Positions 6,768 to 12,776 of a stretch of 13,655 nt of DNA are shown one piece after another. A program made the translations under genes and the position numbers. Source of the DNA: CAG-611 sp964487215 (GTDB lineage: Bacteria; Bacillota_I; Bacilli_A; RF39; UBA660); NCBI GenBank assembly GCA_964487215.1, contig CAZAPU010000018.1:1-13655 (forward strand), in the 5' to 3' direction. Under the pieces are notes generated by a model. The model had not been told where the DNA came from, ran no database searches, and worked only from the letters and a program-made list of their open reading frames with translations. Position 1 is the stretch's first letter, and every line of letters starts with the position of its first letter.

Positions 6768-8024
6768 ATGTTTAATAAAATAATATGGACAATTGCAATA
6801 GCAATTATATTTTTAAATAGTATTTATTTTAGTATTAAATTAAAATTTCCTCAATTTAGATTAATTAAAATGTTCAAGACTGTTTTTAAAAAAGAAAAAG
6901 AAGAAGGAATTACAACAATTGATGCTTTATTTATGTCATTAGCAGCTAAAATTGGAGTTGGTTCTTTAGCAGGAATTGCATTTGCTATTTATTATGGTGG
7001 AATAGGTACAATATTTTGGATATGGTTTATTTCTTTTTTTGTAGCAATAAATAGTTTCTTAGAAAAGTATCTATCAGTATTATATAAAGAAAAAGATGGT
7101 AGTTTTTATAAAGGTGGTCCTGCTTATTATATAAAAAAGGGTTTAAATAATAAGAATCTTGCTATAATTTATTCAATTATATTAATATTTGCTTATATTA
7201 TTGGATTTTTATCTATTCAAAGTAATACTATTACAGTATTACTTAATGATATGTATTCTTTTGATAAAACCATTATATCTATTTTTATATCAGTAATATC
7301 TGCTTATTTTATTTTTAAAGGATTAAAGTCTATTTCTAATATATGTAATAAAATAGTACCTATTATGAGCATTATTTATATAATTATTGGTATATTAATA
7401 TTCATAATTAATATAGATAAAGTACCAATTGTTTTTATTAATATAATAAGAAATGCTTTTAATTATAGAGCAATTAGTGGTGGATTCTTAACAGCTTTAT
7501 TTATTGGTATTCAAAAGGCTATATTTTCAAGTGAAGCAGGTATTGGTACTGGAGGTATTTCTGCAGGGGCAACAACTAATAATAACTGTTTAAAACAAGG
7601 ATATATTGGAATCATTGAGACTTATTTTATTAATATTATTATTACTACTATTACAGCATTTATTATTATTTTAAGTAATTATACTAATATTAATTTTAAT
7701 AGTATAAATGGAATTGAATTAACAAAATATGCTTTTTCTTATCATCTAGGTCATTTTGGAGAAATAATTTTAGTGATTTTAATAGTACTTTTTGCAATTT
7801 CTACTATAATAACGGGTTATTATTATGGAGAAAGTAACTTAAAAATGTTAACAAATAGTAAAAAGACATTATTTATATTAAAGATATTAACAATTTTGTT
7901 AATATTTATCGGCGGAATAAGTTCATCATTGTTTATATGGGATATAGTTGATTTTTTTGTCGCTATTTTGGCAATTATAAATATTTTAACTATATATAAA
8001 TTGAAAAACACTATTAAATTGTAA
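6768..8024 (+). CDS. AGCS-family sodium:amino-acid (alanine/glycine) symporter, diverged
   Basis: A 418-residue polytopic membrane protein with about ten or eleven hydrophobic segments. It follows the alanine/glycine:cation symporter family from end to end: N-terminal helix then KLKFPQFR (25-31), GVGSLAGIAFAI (64-75, normally GTGNIAGVATAI), YGGIGTIFWIW (76-86, close to the family GG-x-G-x-x-FWMW signature), KGGPAYYIKKGL (116-127), QSNT (151-154), and IFSSEAGIGTGGISAGA (252-268, normally IFSNEAGLGSAPIAHAAA). The family couples Na+ or H+ to uptake of small neutral amino acids. Replacement of the T-G-N in the first motif and the altered SEAG region make substrate prediction unsafe. It is shorter than the usual 450-490 residues. 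The start at 6768 removes 11 residues relative to the longest reading frame. It appears to be a single-gene unit, with the murI promoter overlapping its end. Confidence 0.85.
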   Translation: MFNKIIWTIAIAIIFLNSIYFSIKLKFPQFRLIKMFKTVFKKEKEEGITTIDALFMSLAAKIGVGSLAGIAFAIYYGGIGTIFWIWFISFFVAINSFLEKYLSVLYKEKDGSFYKGGPAYYIKKGLNNKNLAIIYSIILIFAYIIGFLSIQSNTITVLLNDMYSFDKTIISIFISVISAYFIFKGLKSISNICNKIVPIMSIIYIIIGILIFIINIDKVPIVFINIIRNAFNYRAISGGFLTALFIGIQKAIFSSEAGIGTGGISAGATTNNNCLKQGYIGIIETYFINIIITTITAFIIILSNYTNINFNSINGIELTKYAFSYHLGHFGEIILVILIVLFAISTIITGYYYGESNLKMLTNSKKTLFILKILTILLIFIGGISSSLFIWDIVDFFVAILAIINILTIYKLKNTIKL

Positions 8025-8030
8025 TATAAT
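8001..8030 (+). promoter_or_regulatory. Promoter of murI-ung
   Basis: TTGAAA (8001-8006) and an exact TATAAT (8025-8030) are 18 bases apart. The promoter overlaps the last codons of the symporter gene (stop 8022-8024). The -10 box is enclosed by the inverted repeat at 8017-8036. Confidence 0.7.
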
Positions 8031-8036
8031 ACAATT
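8017..8036. repeat. Inverted repeat spanning the -10 box of the murI promoter
   Basis: AATTGTA (8017-8023) and TACAATT (8030-8036) are perfect 7-bp inverted arms with a 6-base centre that holds most of the -10 box. It could be an operator for a dimeric regulator or a weak hairpin. No T-tail follows, so it is not a convincing terminator, and the AT-rich background makes chance repeats common. Confidence 0.4.
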
Positions 8037-8048
8037 AAGGTGTTGTAA

Positions 8049-8804
8049 ATGGAAAAGATAGGTATAATTGATTCTGGGATTGGTGGTATTACAGTTTTAA
8101 GAAGTTTGTTAAAATTATTACCTAATGAAAACTATATTTATGTAGGAGATAATGAAAATTCTCCATATGGAGATAAAAATCATGAAGAATTATATAAATA
8201 TACAAAAAGAATGGTTAATTATTTAATAAAACAAAAAGTTACGATTATCGTATTTGCATGTAATACAATATGTTGTACAGTTTTAAATGAATTAGAAAAA
8301 GAATATACAAATATAAAATTTTTTGGTGTAATAAATGGTACAGTTAAGAAAGTCATAGAAAATAAACCTAAAGAATTATTGATTATAGGTACAAAATTTA
8401 CTATAAATTCTAATGTTTATGAAGAATTAATAAAAGAATTCATGCCAAATGTTAAAATAATAAGTTTAGAAACACCTTTATTAGTTCCACAAATTGAAAT
8501 GGGAAATCAAAAGATGGAACAAATGCTTTTAAAATATTTAAAAATTTACAAAAATATTGACACAATTTTATTAGGATGTACTCATTATAAACTTTTGGAA
8601 TCAAAAATTAAGAGTATAACTAAGAGTAAAATCATTGCTAGTAGTGATTGTGTAGCAGATGATGTATATAAATATTTTAAAATTAATAATTTGTTTTCTC
8701 ATAATAGGCAAGTAAAAATATATACAACTGGATCAGTTGAGAAGTTTTATAATATAAGTAGTAAAATATTAAGTGATAAAGTTTATAAATTGAAATTGAG
8801 GTAG
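8049..8804 (+). CDS. murI: Glutamate racemase
   Basis: A 251-residue cofactor-independent racemase that converts L-glutamate to D-glutamate for peptidoglycan stem peptides. Both catalytic cysteines are present: ACNT (C71) and LLGCTHY (C177). The N-terminal IGIIDSGIGGITVL holds catalytic D8 with S9, and the substrate-binding SPYG (38-41) is intact. Family length is normal (about 260). The ribosome site AAGGTG (8037-8042) lies six bases before ATG 8049, in the right arm of, and just after, the inverted repeat. ung follows after three bases, so the two are co-transcribed. The neighbourhood does not include other mur genes. Confidence 0.95.
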   Translation: MEKIGIIDSGIGGITVLRSLLKLLPNENYIYVGDNENSPYGDKNHEELYKYTKRMVNYLIKQKVTIIVFACNTICCTVLNELEKEYTNIKFFGVINGTVKKVIENKPKELLIIGTKFTINSNVYEELIKEFMPNVKIISLETPLLVPQIEMGNQKMEQMLLKYLKIYKNIDTILLGCTHYKLLESKIKSITKSKIIASSDCVADDVYKYFKINNLFSHNRQVKIYTTGSVEKFYNISSKILSDKVYKLKLR

Positions 8805-8807
8805 ATT

Positions 8808-9470
8808 ATGATAACAAAAAAGTGGGATATTATTTTAGAAGAAGAATATAAAAAAGATTATTTTAAAAAATTAGTAAAAGATATACGAAATGAATATAGT
8901 AAACACATTTGTTATCCAAAAGCAGATGATGTTTTTAATGCTTTTAAATATACAGATTTTGATGATATAAAGGTAGTAATAATTGGTCAAGATCCATATC
9001 ATGGAGAAAATGAAGCTCATGGTTTATGCTTTTCTGTGCAAGATGGAGTAAAAATACCACCATCTTTACAAAATATATTTAAGGAATTAAAGTCTGATTT
9101 AGGATATGAGCCTCCGCAAAATGGTTCATTAGAAAAATGGGCAAAAGAAGGGGTACTCCTATTAAATAGTATCTTATCTGTAGAAAAAGATAAGCCATTA
9201 TCACATAAAAAATACAACTGGGAAGAATTTACTAATAATGTCATAAAAAAAATAAATGAAAAAAATGTTCCAATTGTCTTTATTTTATGGGGCAATTATG
9301 CTAAAAGTAAAAAAGAATATATTACTAATCCAATTCATTTAGTACTAGAAGCTTCTCATCCATCACCATTTTCAGTCAATTATGGTTTTTTTGGAAGTAA
9401 ACCATTTTCAAAAACAAATGAATTTTTAAAACAAAAAAATATTAGTCCGATTAATTTTAATTTAAACTAA
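8808..9470 (+). CDS. ung: Uracil-DNA glycosylase, family 1
   Basis: A 220-residue family-1 UDG that removes uracil from DNA as the first step of base excision repair. Visible motifs are the water-activating loop GQDPYH (60-65, catalytic D62), the uracil-stacking region GLCFSV (72-77), LLLNSILSV (117-125, normally LLLN-x-x-LTV), and the DNA-intercalation loop HPSPFS (184-189) followed by GFFGSKPFSKTN. The catalytic His lies in HPSP. Most members have Leu where Phe 188 lies here. Length is normal. The ribosome site GAGG (8798-8801) overlaps the end of murI. The TAA stop (9468-9470) overlaps the stop of the convergent gene on the minus strand. Confidence 0.96.
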   Translation: MITKKWDIILEEEYKKDYFKKLVKDIRNEYSKHICYPKADDVFNAFKYTDFDDIKVVIIGQDPYHGENEAHGLCFSVQDGVKIPPSLQNIFKELKSDLGYEPPQNGSLEKWAKEGVLLLNSILSVEKDKPLSHKKYNWEEFTNNVIKKINEKNVPIVFILWGNYAKSKKEYITNPIHLVLEASHPSPFSVNYGFFGSKPFSKTNEFLKQKNISPINFNLN

Positions 9471-9483
9471 TATTTTAGTATTT
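9464..9483. terminator. Weak bidirectional hairpin between ung and the convergent LemA-like gene
   Basis: ACTAA (9466-9470) and TTAGT (9475-9479) form a 5-bp stem around TATT, with A and T stretches outside it that add a few pairs. It contains both stop codons. The stem is short, so its role as a shared terminator is tentative. Confidence 0.3.
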
Positions 9484-9979
9484 CATAATCATCAATTCTT
9501 CTTAAATTGAAGATCTTTTTTTGTTCTATTTTTAACAATTTATATAAATATACAAATGGTTTTTTATAATATATTTCATTGTATGTTATAGCTTTTGAAT
9601 TATAATAATCTTTTAATCCTTCAATATCATCTTCAGTATTATGTAATGTTTCTAATTCTTTTAAAATATCTTTTTTTGTTGTAATTTTTTTATCATTTAT
9701 TAATTTATTTAATTTTGACTTAACTTCAAATAATGTTTTTTCAGTTTCAAATATATCTAAATTATTTTCAATATTCATTGCTTTTATTAGTTCTTTATTT
9801 TTAGATAAATCTTTAATCTTATTTATTGTTTCTTTTTTTAAATCTAATGCTTTAGTTAGTTTTTGTTCACAAGCATCTGTCATTGTATCTAATTTTTTTA
9901 ATTTATTATAGTTATTTAAAATAAAGAAAACTAATATAGAAAGTATAATAATAATTCCAATAATAATATAAACAGTCAC
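9467..9979 (-). CDS. LemA-like membrane protein (tentative)
   Basis: A 170-residue protein with one N-terminal transmembrane helix (about 3-21) and a long, Lys/Glu-rich helical cytosolic or extracytosolic part. The layout matches LemA proteins: YNKLKKLDTM...ACEQKLTKALDLKKETI just after the helix (LemA: YN-x-L-x-x-L...EA-x-x-x-L...R-x-x-L), and near the C-terminus YYNSKAITYNE followed by a YLYKLL region (LemA: YN-x-x-V-x-x-YN...FP). The function of LemA proteins is not well defined. The start is GTG 9979, with GGTGA (9984-9988, minus strand) four bases before it, and no ATG is near. It lies downstream of gerQ on the same strand, but a promoter at 10009-10037 suggests separate expression. Sequence divergence leaves the family call moderate. 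Confidence 0.6.
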   Translation of the reverse strand: MTVYIIIGIIIILSILVFFILNNYNKLKKLDTMTDACEQKLTKALDLKKETINKIKDLSKNKELIKAMNIENNLDIFETEKTLFEVKSKLNKLINDKKITTKKDILKELETLHNTEDDIEGLKDYYNSKAITYNEIYYKKPFVYLYKLLKIEQKKIFNLRRIDDYEILKY

Positions 9980-10008
9980 AAAATCACCATCCTATTTTTA
10001 TATAAAAA

Positions 10009-10037
10009 ATTATATCAAAAAATAAATAATTCTACAA
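10009..10037 (-). promoter_or_regulatory. Sigma-A type promoter of the LemA-like gene
   Basis: On the minus strand TTGTAG (10032-10037) and an exact TATAAT (10009-10014) are 17 bases apart. A start near 10002 gives a leader of about 23 bases before GTG 9979. The -35 box overlaps nothing coding; gerQ ends at 10041. Confidence 0.6.
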
Positions 10038-10040
10038 GTT

Positions 10041-10349
10041 TTATATTACTTTATAATTTATTTTTTCATCAAATACAATAAAATTTAAATAAATTGATAA
10101 TAATAAATACCATTTTCCTGTTTGTGGATCACTTACTACAACATGATCTCTTGCTGCTTGTTCGACAACACCAGTAAATATTCTGTCTCGCCATTCATTA
10201 GAATCTGGAAAAGACATATAAAAACTCGCAACTTTTCCTTTGTTTAATCGTAAAATGTTTTCAATATAAGATTGTTCCATAGGTAATTCATCATTATTTG
10301 ATGGATTTACTATAGGAGGATATGTACCACCGTAATAACCATTATTCAT
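10041..10349 (-). CDS. gerQ: Spore coat protein GerQ (YwdL), short form
   Basis: A 102-residue protein matching the conserved C-terminal half of GerQ: SYIENILRLNKGKVASFYMSF (28-47, binding the region known in B. subtilis), WRDRIFTGVVEQAARDHV (53-70), SDPQTGKWYLLL (73-84) and the end FDEKINY. GerQ in B. subtilis is a coat protein cross-linked by the transglutaminase Tgl and needed for CwlJ localisation during germination. That protein is about 180 residues with a Gln-rich N-terminus; here the N-terminal part is only some 25 residues (GYYGGTYPP, Asn/Pro-rich) and has no lysine before residue 37. Start ATG 10349 has AAGGA about ten bases upstream. It is divergent from yabP. In B. subtilis gerQ also lies in the same region as ung, so the proximity may be inherited. 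Confidence 0.93.
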   Translation of the reverse strand: MNNGYYGGTYPPIVNPSNNDELPMEQSYIENILRLNKGKVASFYMSFPDSNEWRDRIFTGVVEQAARDHVVVSDPQTGKWYLLLSIYLNFIVFDEKINYKVI

Positions 10350-10422
10350 AATATATCATTCCTTTCAACAAAATATATGAATAAATAAATAAAATAATAC
10401 ATAAATTTTATTGGAGGAACTT
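10350..10422. promoter_or_regulatory. Divergent control region between gerQ and yabP
   Basis: These 73 bases must hold both promoters. On the minus strand CATATATT (10372-10379) fits the CATA-x-x-x-T form of sigma-E or sigma-K -10 boxes at a reasonable distance from gerQ, but no good -35 is visible. Toward yabP, CATAAATT (10400-10407) is similar but would put the transcript start inside the ribosome site GGAGG (10413-10417). No sigma-A promoter is convincing, which is consistent with sporulation control (inference). Confidence 0.35.
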
Positions 10423-10707
10423 ATGGAAAAAGAAAATATTAGTCAAAATCATGGTATTAGTATTAATGAAAGAAAAAGTATATATCTTACAGGGGTATTG
10501 AAGGTTGATAGTTTTGATGAAGAGGAATTTTTACTTGAAACTACAATGGGATATTTGGCAATAAAAGGCCAAAATTTAGAAATAGTAAAATTAGATACAA
10601 AAGATGGTATTATTTCAATAAAAGGTTCTTTTATAAGTATGAGTTATATTGAAGAATTAAAAAAAATGAATAAAGAAAATAGTTTATTAACAAAATTGTT
10701 TAAATAA
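10423..10707 (+). CDS. yabP: Spore cortex morphogenesis protein YabP
   Basis: A 94-residue YabP-family protein, needed for cortex formation and made in the mother cell in B. subtilis. The family core is plain: NERKSIYLTGVLKVDSFDEE (15-34), FLLETTMGYLAIKGQNLEI (36-54), then DGIISIKGSFISMSY and the ending LLTKLFK. No membrane segment or signal peptide is visible. An in-frame TTG at 10411 would start four codons earlier, but it overlaps the GGAGG site (10413-10417) that serves ATG 10423. It is followed without a gap by yabQ, the same order as in B. subtilis. Confidence 0.95.
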   Translation: MEKENISQNHGISINERKSIYLTGVLKVDSFDEEEFLLETTMGYLAIKGQNLEIVKLDTKDGIISIKGSFISMSYIEELKKMNKENSLLTKLFK

Positions 10708-10986
10708 ATGAATTTAGAAATACAAATTATTACGATATTATTTGTTTTTTCTTATTCATTATTTTATTCATTATTATTTAATTTCTTTTATAAATATTTA
10801 TTTTTTCAAAATAAATATTTTTTACTATTTTATAACTTATCCTTTATGTTAATTATGTTACTTATATTTGTTATAGGATTAACTTTAATAAATAATGGTA
10901 TCATTCATATTTATATGTTTTTTATATTTATTATAGGATTCATGCTTGGAAATAAAATATTTAAAAAATTAAGGTGTAAACTTTAA
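10708..10986 (+). CDS. yabQ: YabQ-like spore cortex membrane protein
   Basis: A 92-residue hydrophobic protein that begins at the base after the yabP stop. Three membrane helices are visible (about 5-27, 38-61 and 64-84), with a basic tail (KIFKKLRCKL). YabQ of B. subtilis is a longer protein with about four helices, and the sequence is too hydrophobic to prove homology by eye; the IIHIYMFFIFIIGFMLG segment resembles the last YabQ helix. The call rests mainly on the yabP-yabQ-divIC gene order. YabQ localises to the forespore membranes and is needed for cortex synthesis. The extreme Phe/Leu/Ile content also reflects the AT-rich genome. Confidence 0.7.
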   Translation: MNLEIQIITILFVFSYSLFYSLLFNFFYKYLFFQNKYFLLFYNLSFMLIMLLIFVIGLTLINNGIIHIYMFFIFIIGFMLGNKIFKKLRCKL

Positions 10987-11005
10987 TGTTTTTTTGTCGT
11001 ATTCA

Positions 11006-11034
11006 TTGAATAAAAACTATCTATTTGTTAGAAT
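11006..11034 (+). promoter_or_regulatory. Sigma-A type promoter of divIC
   Basis: TTGAAT (11006-11011) and TAGAAT (11029-11034) are 17 bases apart, each close to consensus. A start near 11041 gives a leader of about 20 bases. It lets the vegetative division gene be expressed independently of the sporulation genes yabP-yabQ. Confidence 0.7.
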
Positions 11035-11061
11035 AATATTATGGATAGGTAGGTGAATTTT

Positions 11062-11358
11062 ATGGCAAAATCAAATAAGCAAAATACAAAAACTAGAAAA
11101 AGAGTGTTTTTATTTGGCTTTATTTGTATTGCTGTAAATTTTGCTATATTTTATTCTTTGGGAAACATATGGAAAGAAATATATACTAAAAAAATAGAGA
11201 AAAAAGAATTATCTACTGAATTGGTTGAGTTAAAAGAAGAAGAAAAAACTTTAAAAGTAGAAGTAAACAAATTAAATGATCCTAGTTATATAGCAAAATA
11301 TGCTAGAGAAAGATTTTATTATTCAGGTCAAAATGAATATATTATAAAGATGGAATAA
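11062..11358 (+). CDS. divIC: Cell division protein DivIC (FtsB/FtsL-type septum initiator)
   Basis: A 98-residue bitopic protein: a short basic cytoplasmic end (KSNKQNTKTRKR), one transmembrane helix (about 14-33), an extracellular coiled coil (about 38-70, Lys/Glu/Leu-rich) and the DivIC-specific end LNDPSYIAKYARERFYYSGQNE (split at 71-76 and 77-92). DivIC forms the FtsL-DivIB-DivIC complex that activates septal wall synthesis. An in-frame GTG at 11053 would lie inside the AGGTGA ribosome site (11051-11056), so ATG 11062 is chosen. The order yabP-yabQ-divIC is as in B. subtilis, but the downstream yabR and spoIIE are absent. Confidence 0.94.
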   Translation: MAKSNKQNTKTRKRVFLFGFICIAVNFAIFYSLGNIWKEIYTKKIEKKELSTELVELKEEEKTLKVEVNKLNDPSYIAKYARERFYYSGQNEYIIKME

Positions 11359-11379
11359 TAACAATAGTTATTATTTTTT
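11354..11379 (+). terminator. Intrinsic terminator of divIC
   Basis: A perfect 9-bp stem, AATAATAAC (11354-11362) and GTTATTATT (11367-11375), has loop AATA and is followed by four T. The divIC stop (11356-11358) lies within the left arm. The stem is AT-rich. Confidence 0.7.
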
Positions 11380-11389
11380 AATATTTAGG

Positions 11390-11418
11390 TTGATAAAATT
11401 TTAAAAATAAACTATTAT
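11390..11418 (+). promoter_or_regulatory. Sigma-A type promoter of tilS-ftsH
   Basis: TTGATA (11390-11395) and TATTAT (11413-11418) are 17 bases apart, each 5 of 6 or better against consensus. A start near 11425 precedes the AAGGAG site (11431-11436) of tilS. It lies just after the divIC terminator. Confidence 0.7.
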
Positions 11419-11443
11419 ACATAATGAAAAAAGGAGTAATATT

Positions 11444-12763
11444 ATGCAAGAAGTATTAAATTATTTAGACAAATTATTAAAAAATGAAGATGTTGTAGTG
11501 CTTGGATGTTCTGGAGGACCAGATTCAATGGCACTTTTAGATTTACTTATAAAAATGAGAGATAAGAAAAATATAAAAATAGTATGTGCACATGTTAATC
11601 ATAATGTTAGAAAAGAAAGTGCTAAAGAAATGGTAAATCTTGAAAAATATTGTGTAGAAAGAAACATAATTTTTGAAAAAATGATTATAACTAATTATAC
11701 AGATGATAATTTTCATAATGAGGCAAGGACTATTAGATATAATTTTTTTGAGAACTTAATTACAAAATATAATGGTAAATATTTAATGACTGCTCATCAC
11801 GGAGATGATTTAGTAGAAACAATTTTAATGAGAATTGTAAGAGGATCTACATTGAATGGATATGCTGGATTTTCTAAAGAAATAGAAAAGGATGATTATA
11901 AAATAGTAAGACCATTAATTACTGTTACTAAAAAAGAATTAGAAGAATATGATAAAAAGAACAAAATACCTTTTGCAATTGATAAATCAAACACAAAAGA
12001 TAAATATACTAGAAATAGATATCGTAAATATGTCTTACCTTTCTTGAAAAATGAAGATCCAAAAGTACATGATAAGTTTTTAAAATATAGTACAACTTTA
12101 CTTATGTATGATGAATTTTTAAATAAAGAACTTAATAAGACTATTAGTAAAGTTTATAAAGATAATACAATTGATATAGAAAAATTTAAAGAATTAGATC
12201 CTGTAATACAAAATAAAATTATATATCATTTATTGCTTGATTATTATGAAGATGATTTAATTCTTATTTCAGATGTACATACAAATTTAATAAAGAATTT
12301 GATTTATTCTAATAAGGCTAATACTTATATTTATTTACCAAATAATATAAAAGTAGTAAAAAGTTATAATTCATTAAAAATTGTAAGAATTACAGAAGAA
12401 ATAGATAGTTATGAAATAGAAATAGGTAATTATGCACATTTACCAAATGGAAAGAATATAGAATTAATAGGTGATTCTAATATTAATGATAATAATTATT
12501 GTAGATTGGATAGTAAGGATATAGTGCTTCCTCTTCATGTTAGAACTAGAAAATCTGGAGATAAGATGATGGTTAAAGGCATGAATAACGAGAAAAAGAT
12601 AAAGGATATTTTTATTAATTCTAAAATACCAATGGAAGAAAGAGATCTTTGGCCAATTGTTGTTGATTCAAAAGATACAATAGTATGGATACCAGGATTA
12701 AAAAAATCACAATTTGATATTTCTAAGAATGAAAGTTGTGATATAATATTAAAGTATTATTAA
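11444..12763 (+). CDS. tilS: tRNA(Ile)-lysidine synthase
   Basis: A 439-residue PP-loop ATPase that joins lysine to the wobble cytidine (C34) of tRNA-Ile(CAU), changing its decoding from AUG to AUA. It is essential and especially relevant in an AT-rich genome that uses many ATA codons. The PP-loop SGGPDS lies at 23-28, followed by HVNHNVR (50-56), NEARTIRY (92-99), and the HHGDDLVET motif (118-126). The C-terminal TilS_C domain is present (LHVRTRKSGDKMMVKGM, then KIKDIFINSKIP), so the protein is full length. AAGGAG (11431-11436) precedes ATG 11444 by seven bases. ftsH follows after 13 bases; hpt (hypoxanthine phosphoribosyltransferase), which lies between tilS and ftsH in B. subtilis, is missing. 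Confidence 0.96.
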   Translation: MQEVLNYLDKLLKNEDVVVLGCSGGPDSMALLDLLIKMRDKKNIKIVCAHVNHNVRKESAKEMVNLEKYCVERNIIFEKMIITNYTDDNFHNEARTIRYNFFENLITKYNGKYLMTAHHGDDLVETILMRIVRGSTLNGYAGFSKEIEKDDYKIVRPLITVTKKELEEYDKKNKIPFAIDKSNTKDKYTRNRYRKYVLPFLKNEDPKVHDKFLKYSTTLLMYDEFLNKELNKTISKVYKDNTIDIEKFKELDPVIQNKIIYHLLLDYYEDDLILISDVHTNLIKNLIYSNKANTYIYLPNNIKVVKSYNSLKIVRITEEIDSYEIEIGNYAHLPNGKNIELIGDSNINDNNYCRLDSKDIVLPLHVRTRKSGDKMMVKGMNNEKKIKDIFINSKIPMEERDLWPIVVDSKDTIVWIPGLKKSQFDISKNESCDIILKYY

Positions 12764-12776
12764 CAAGGAGGTTATT

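Noticed and set aside
10379..10407. Sigma-E promoter for yabP (GAATAAAT with CATAAATT)
   Set aside because: The predicted transcript start would fall inside the GGAGG ribosome site, so it is not a credible promoter without experimental data.
10971..10998. Possible terminator after yabQ (ATTAAG ... CTTTAAT followed by seven T)
   Set aside because: The arms pair only imperfectly, with a bulge and about five A-T pairs; the T-run alone is not enough in this composition.
11041..11056. Direct repeat ATAGGT-AGGTG before divIC as a regulator site
   Set aside because: Explained by the ribosome binding site AGGTGA and too short to separate from chance.
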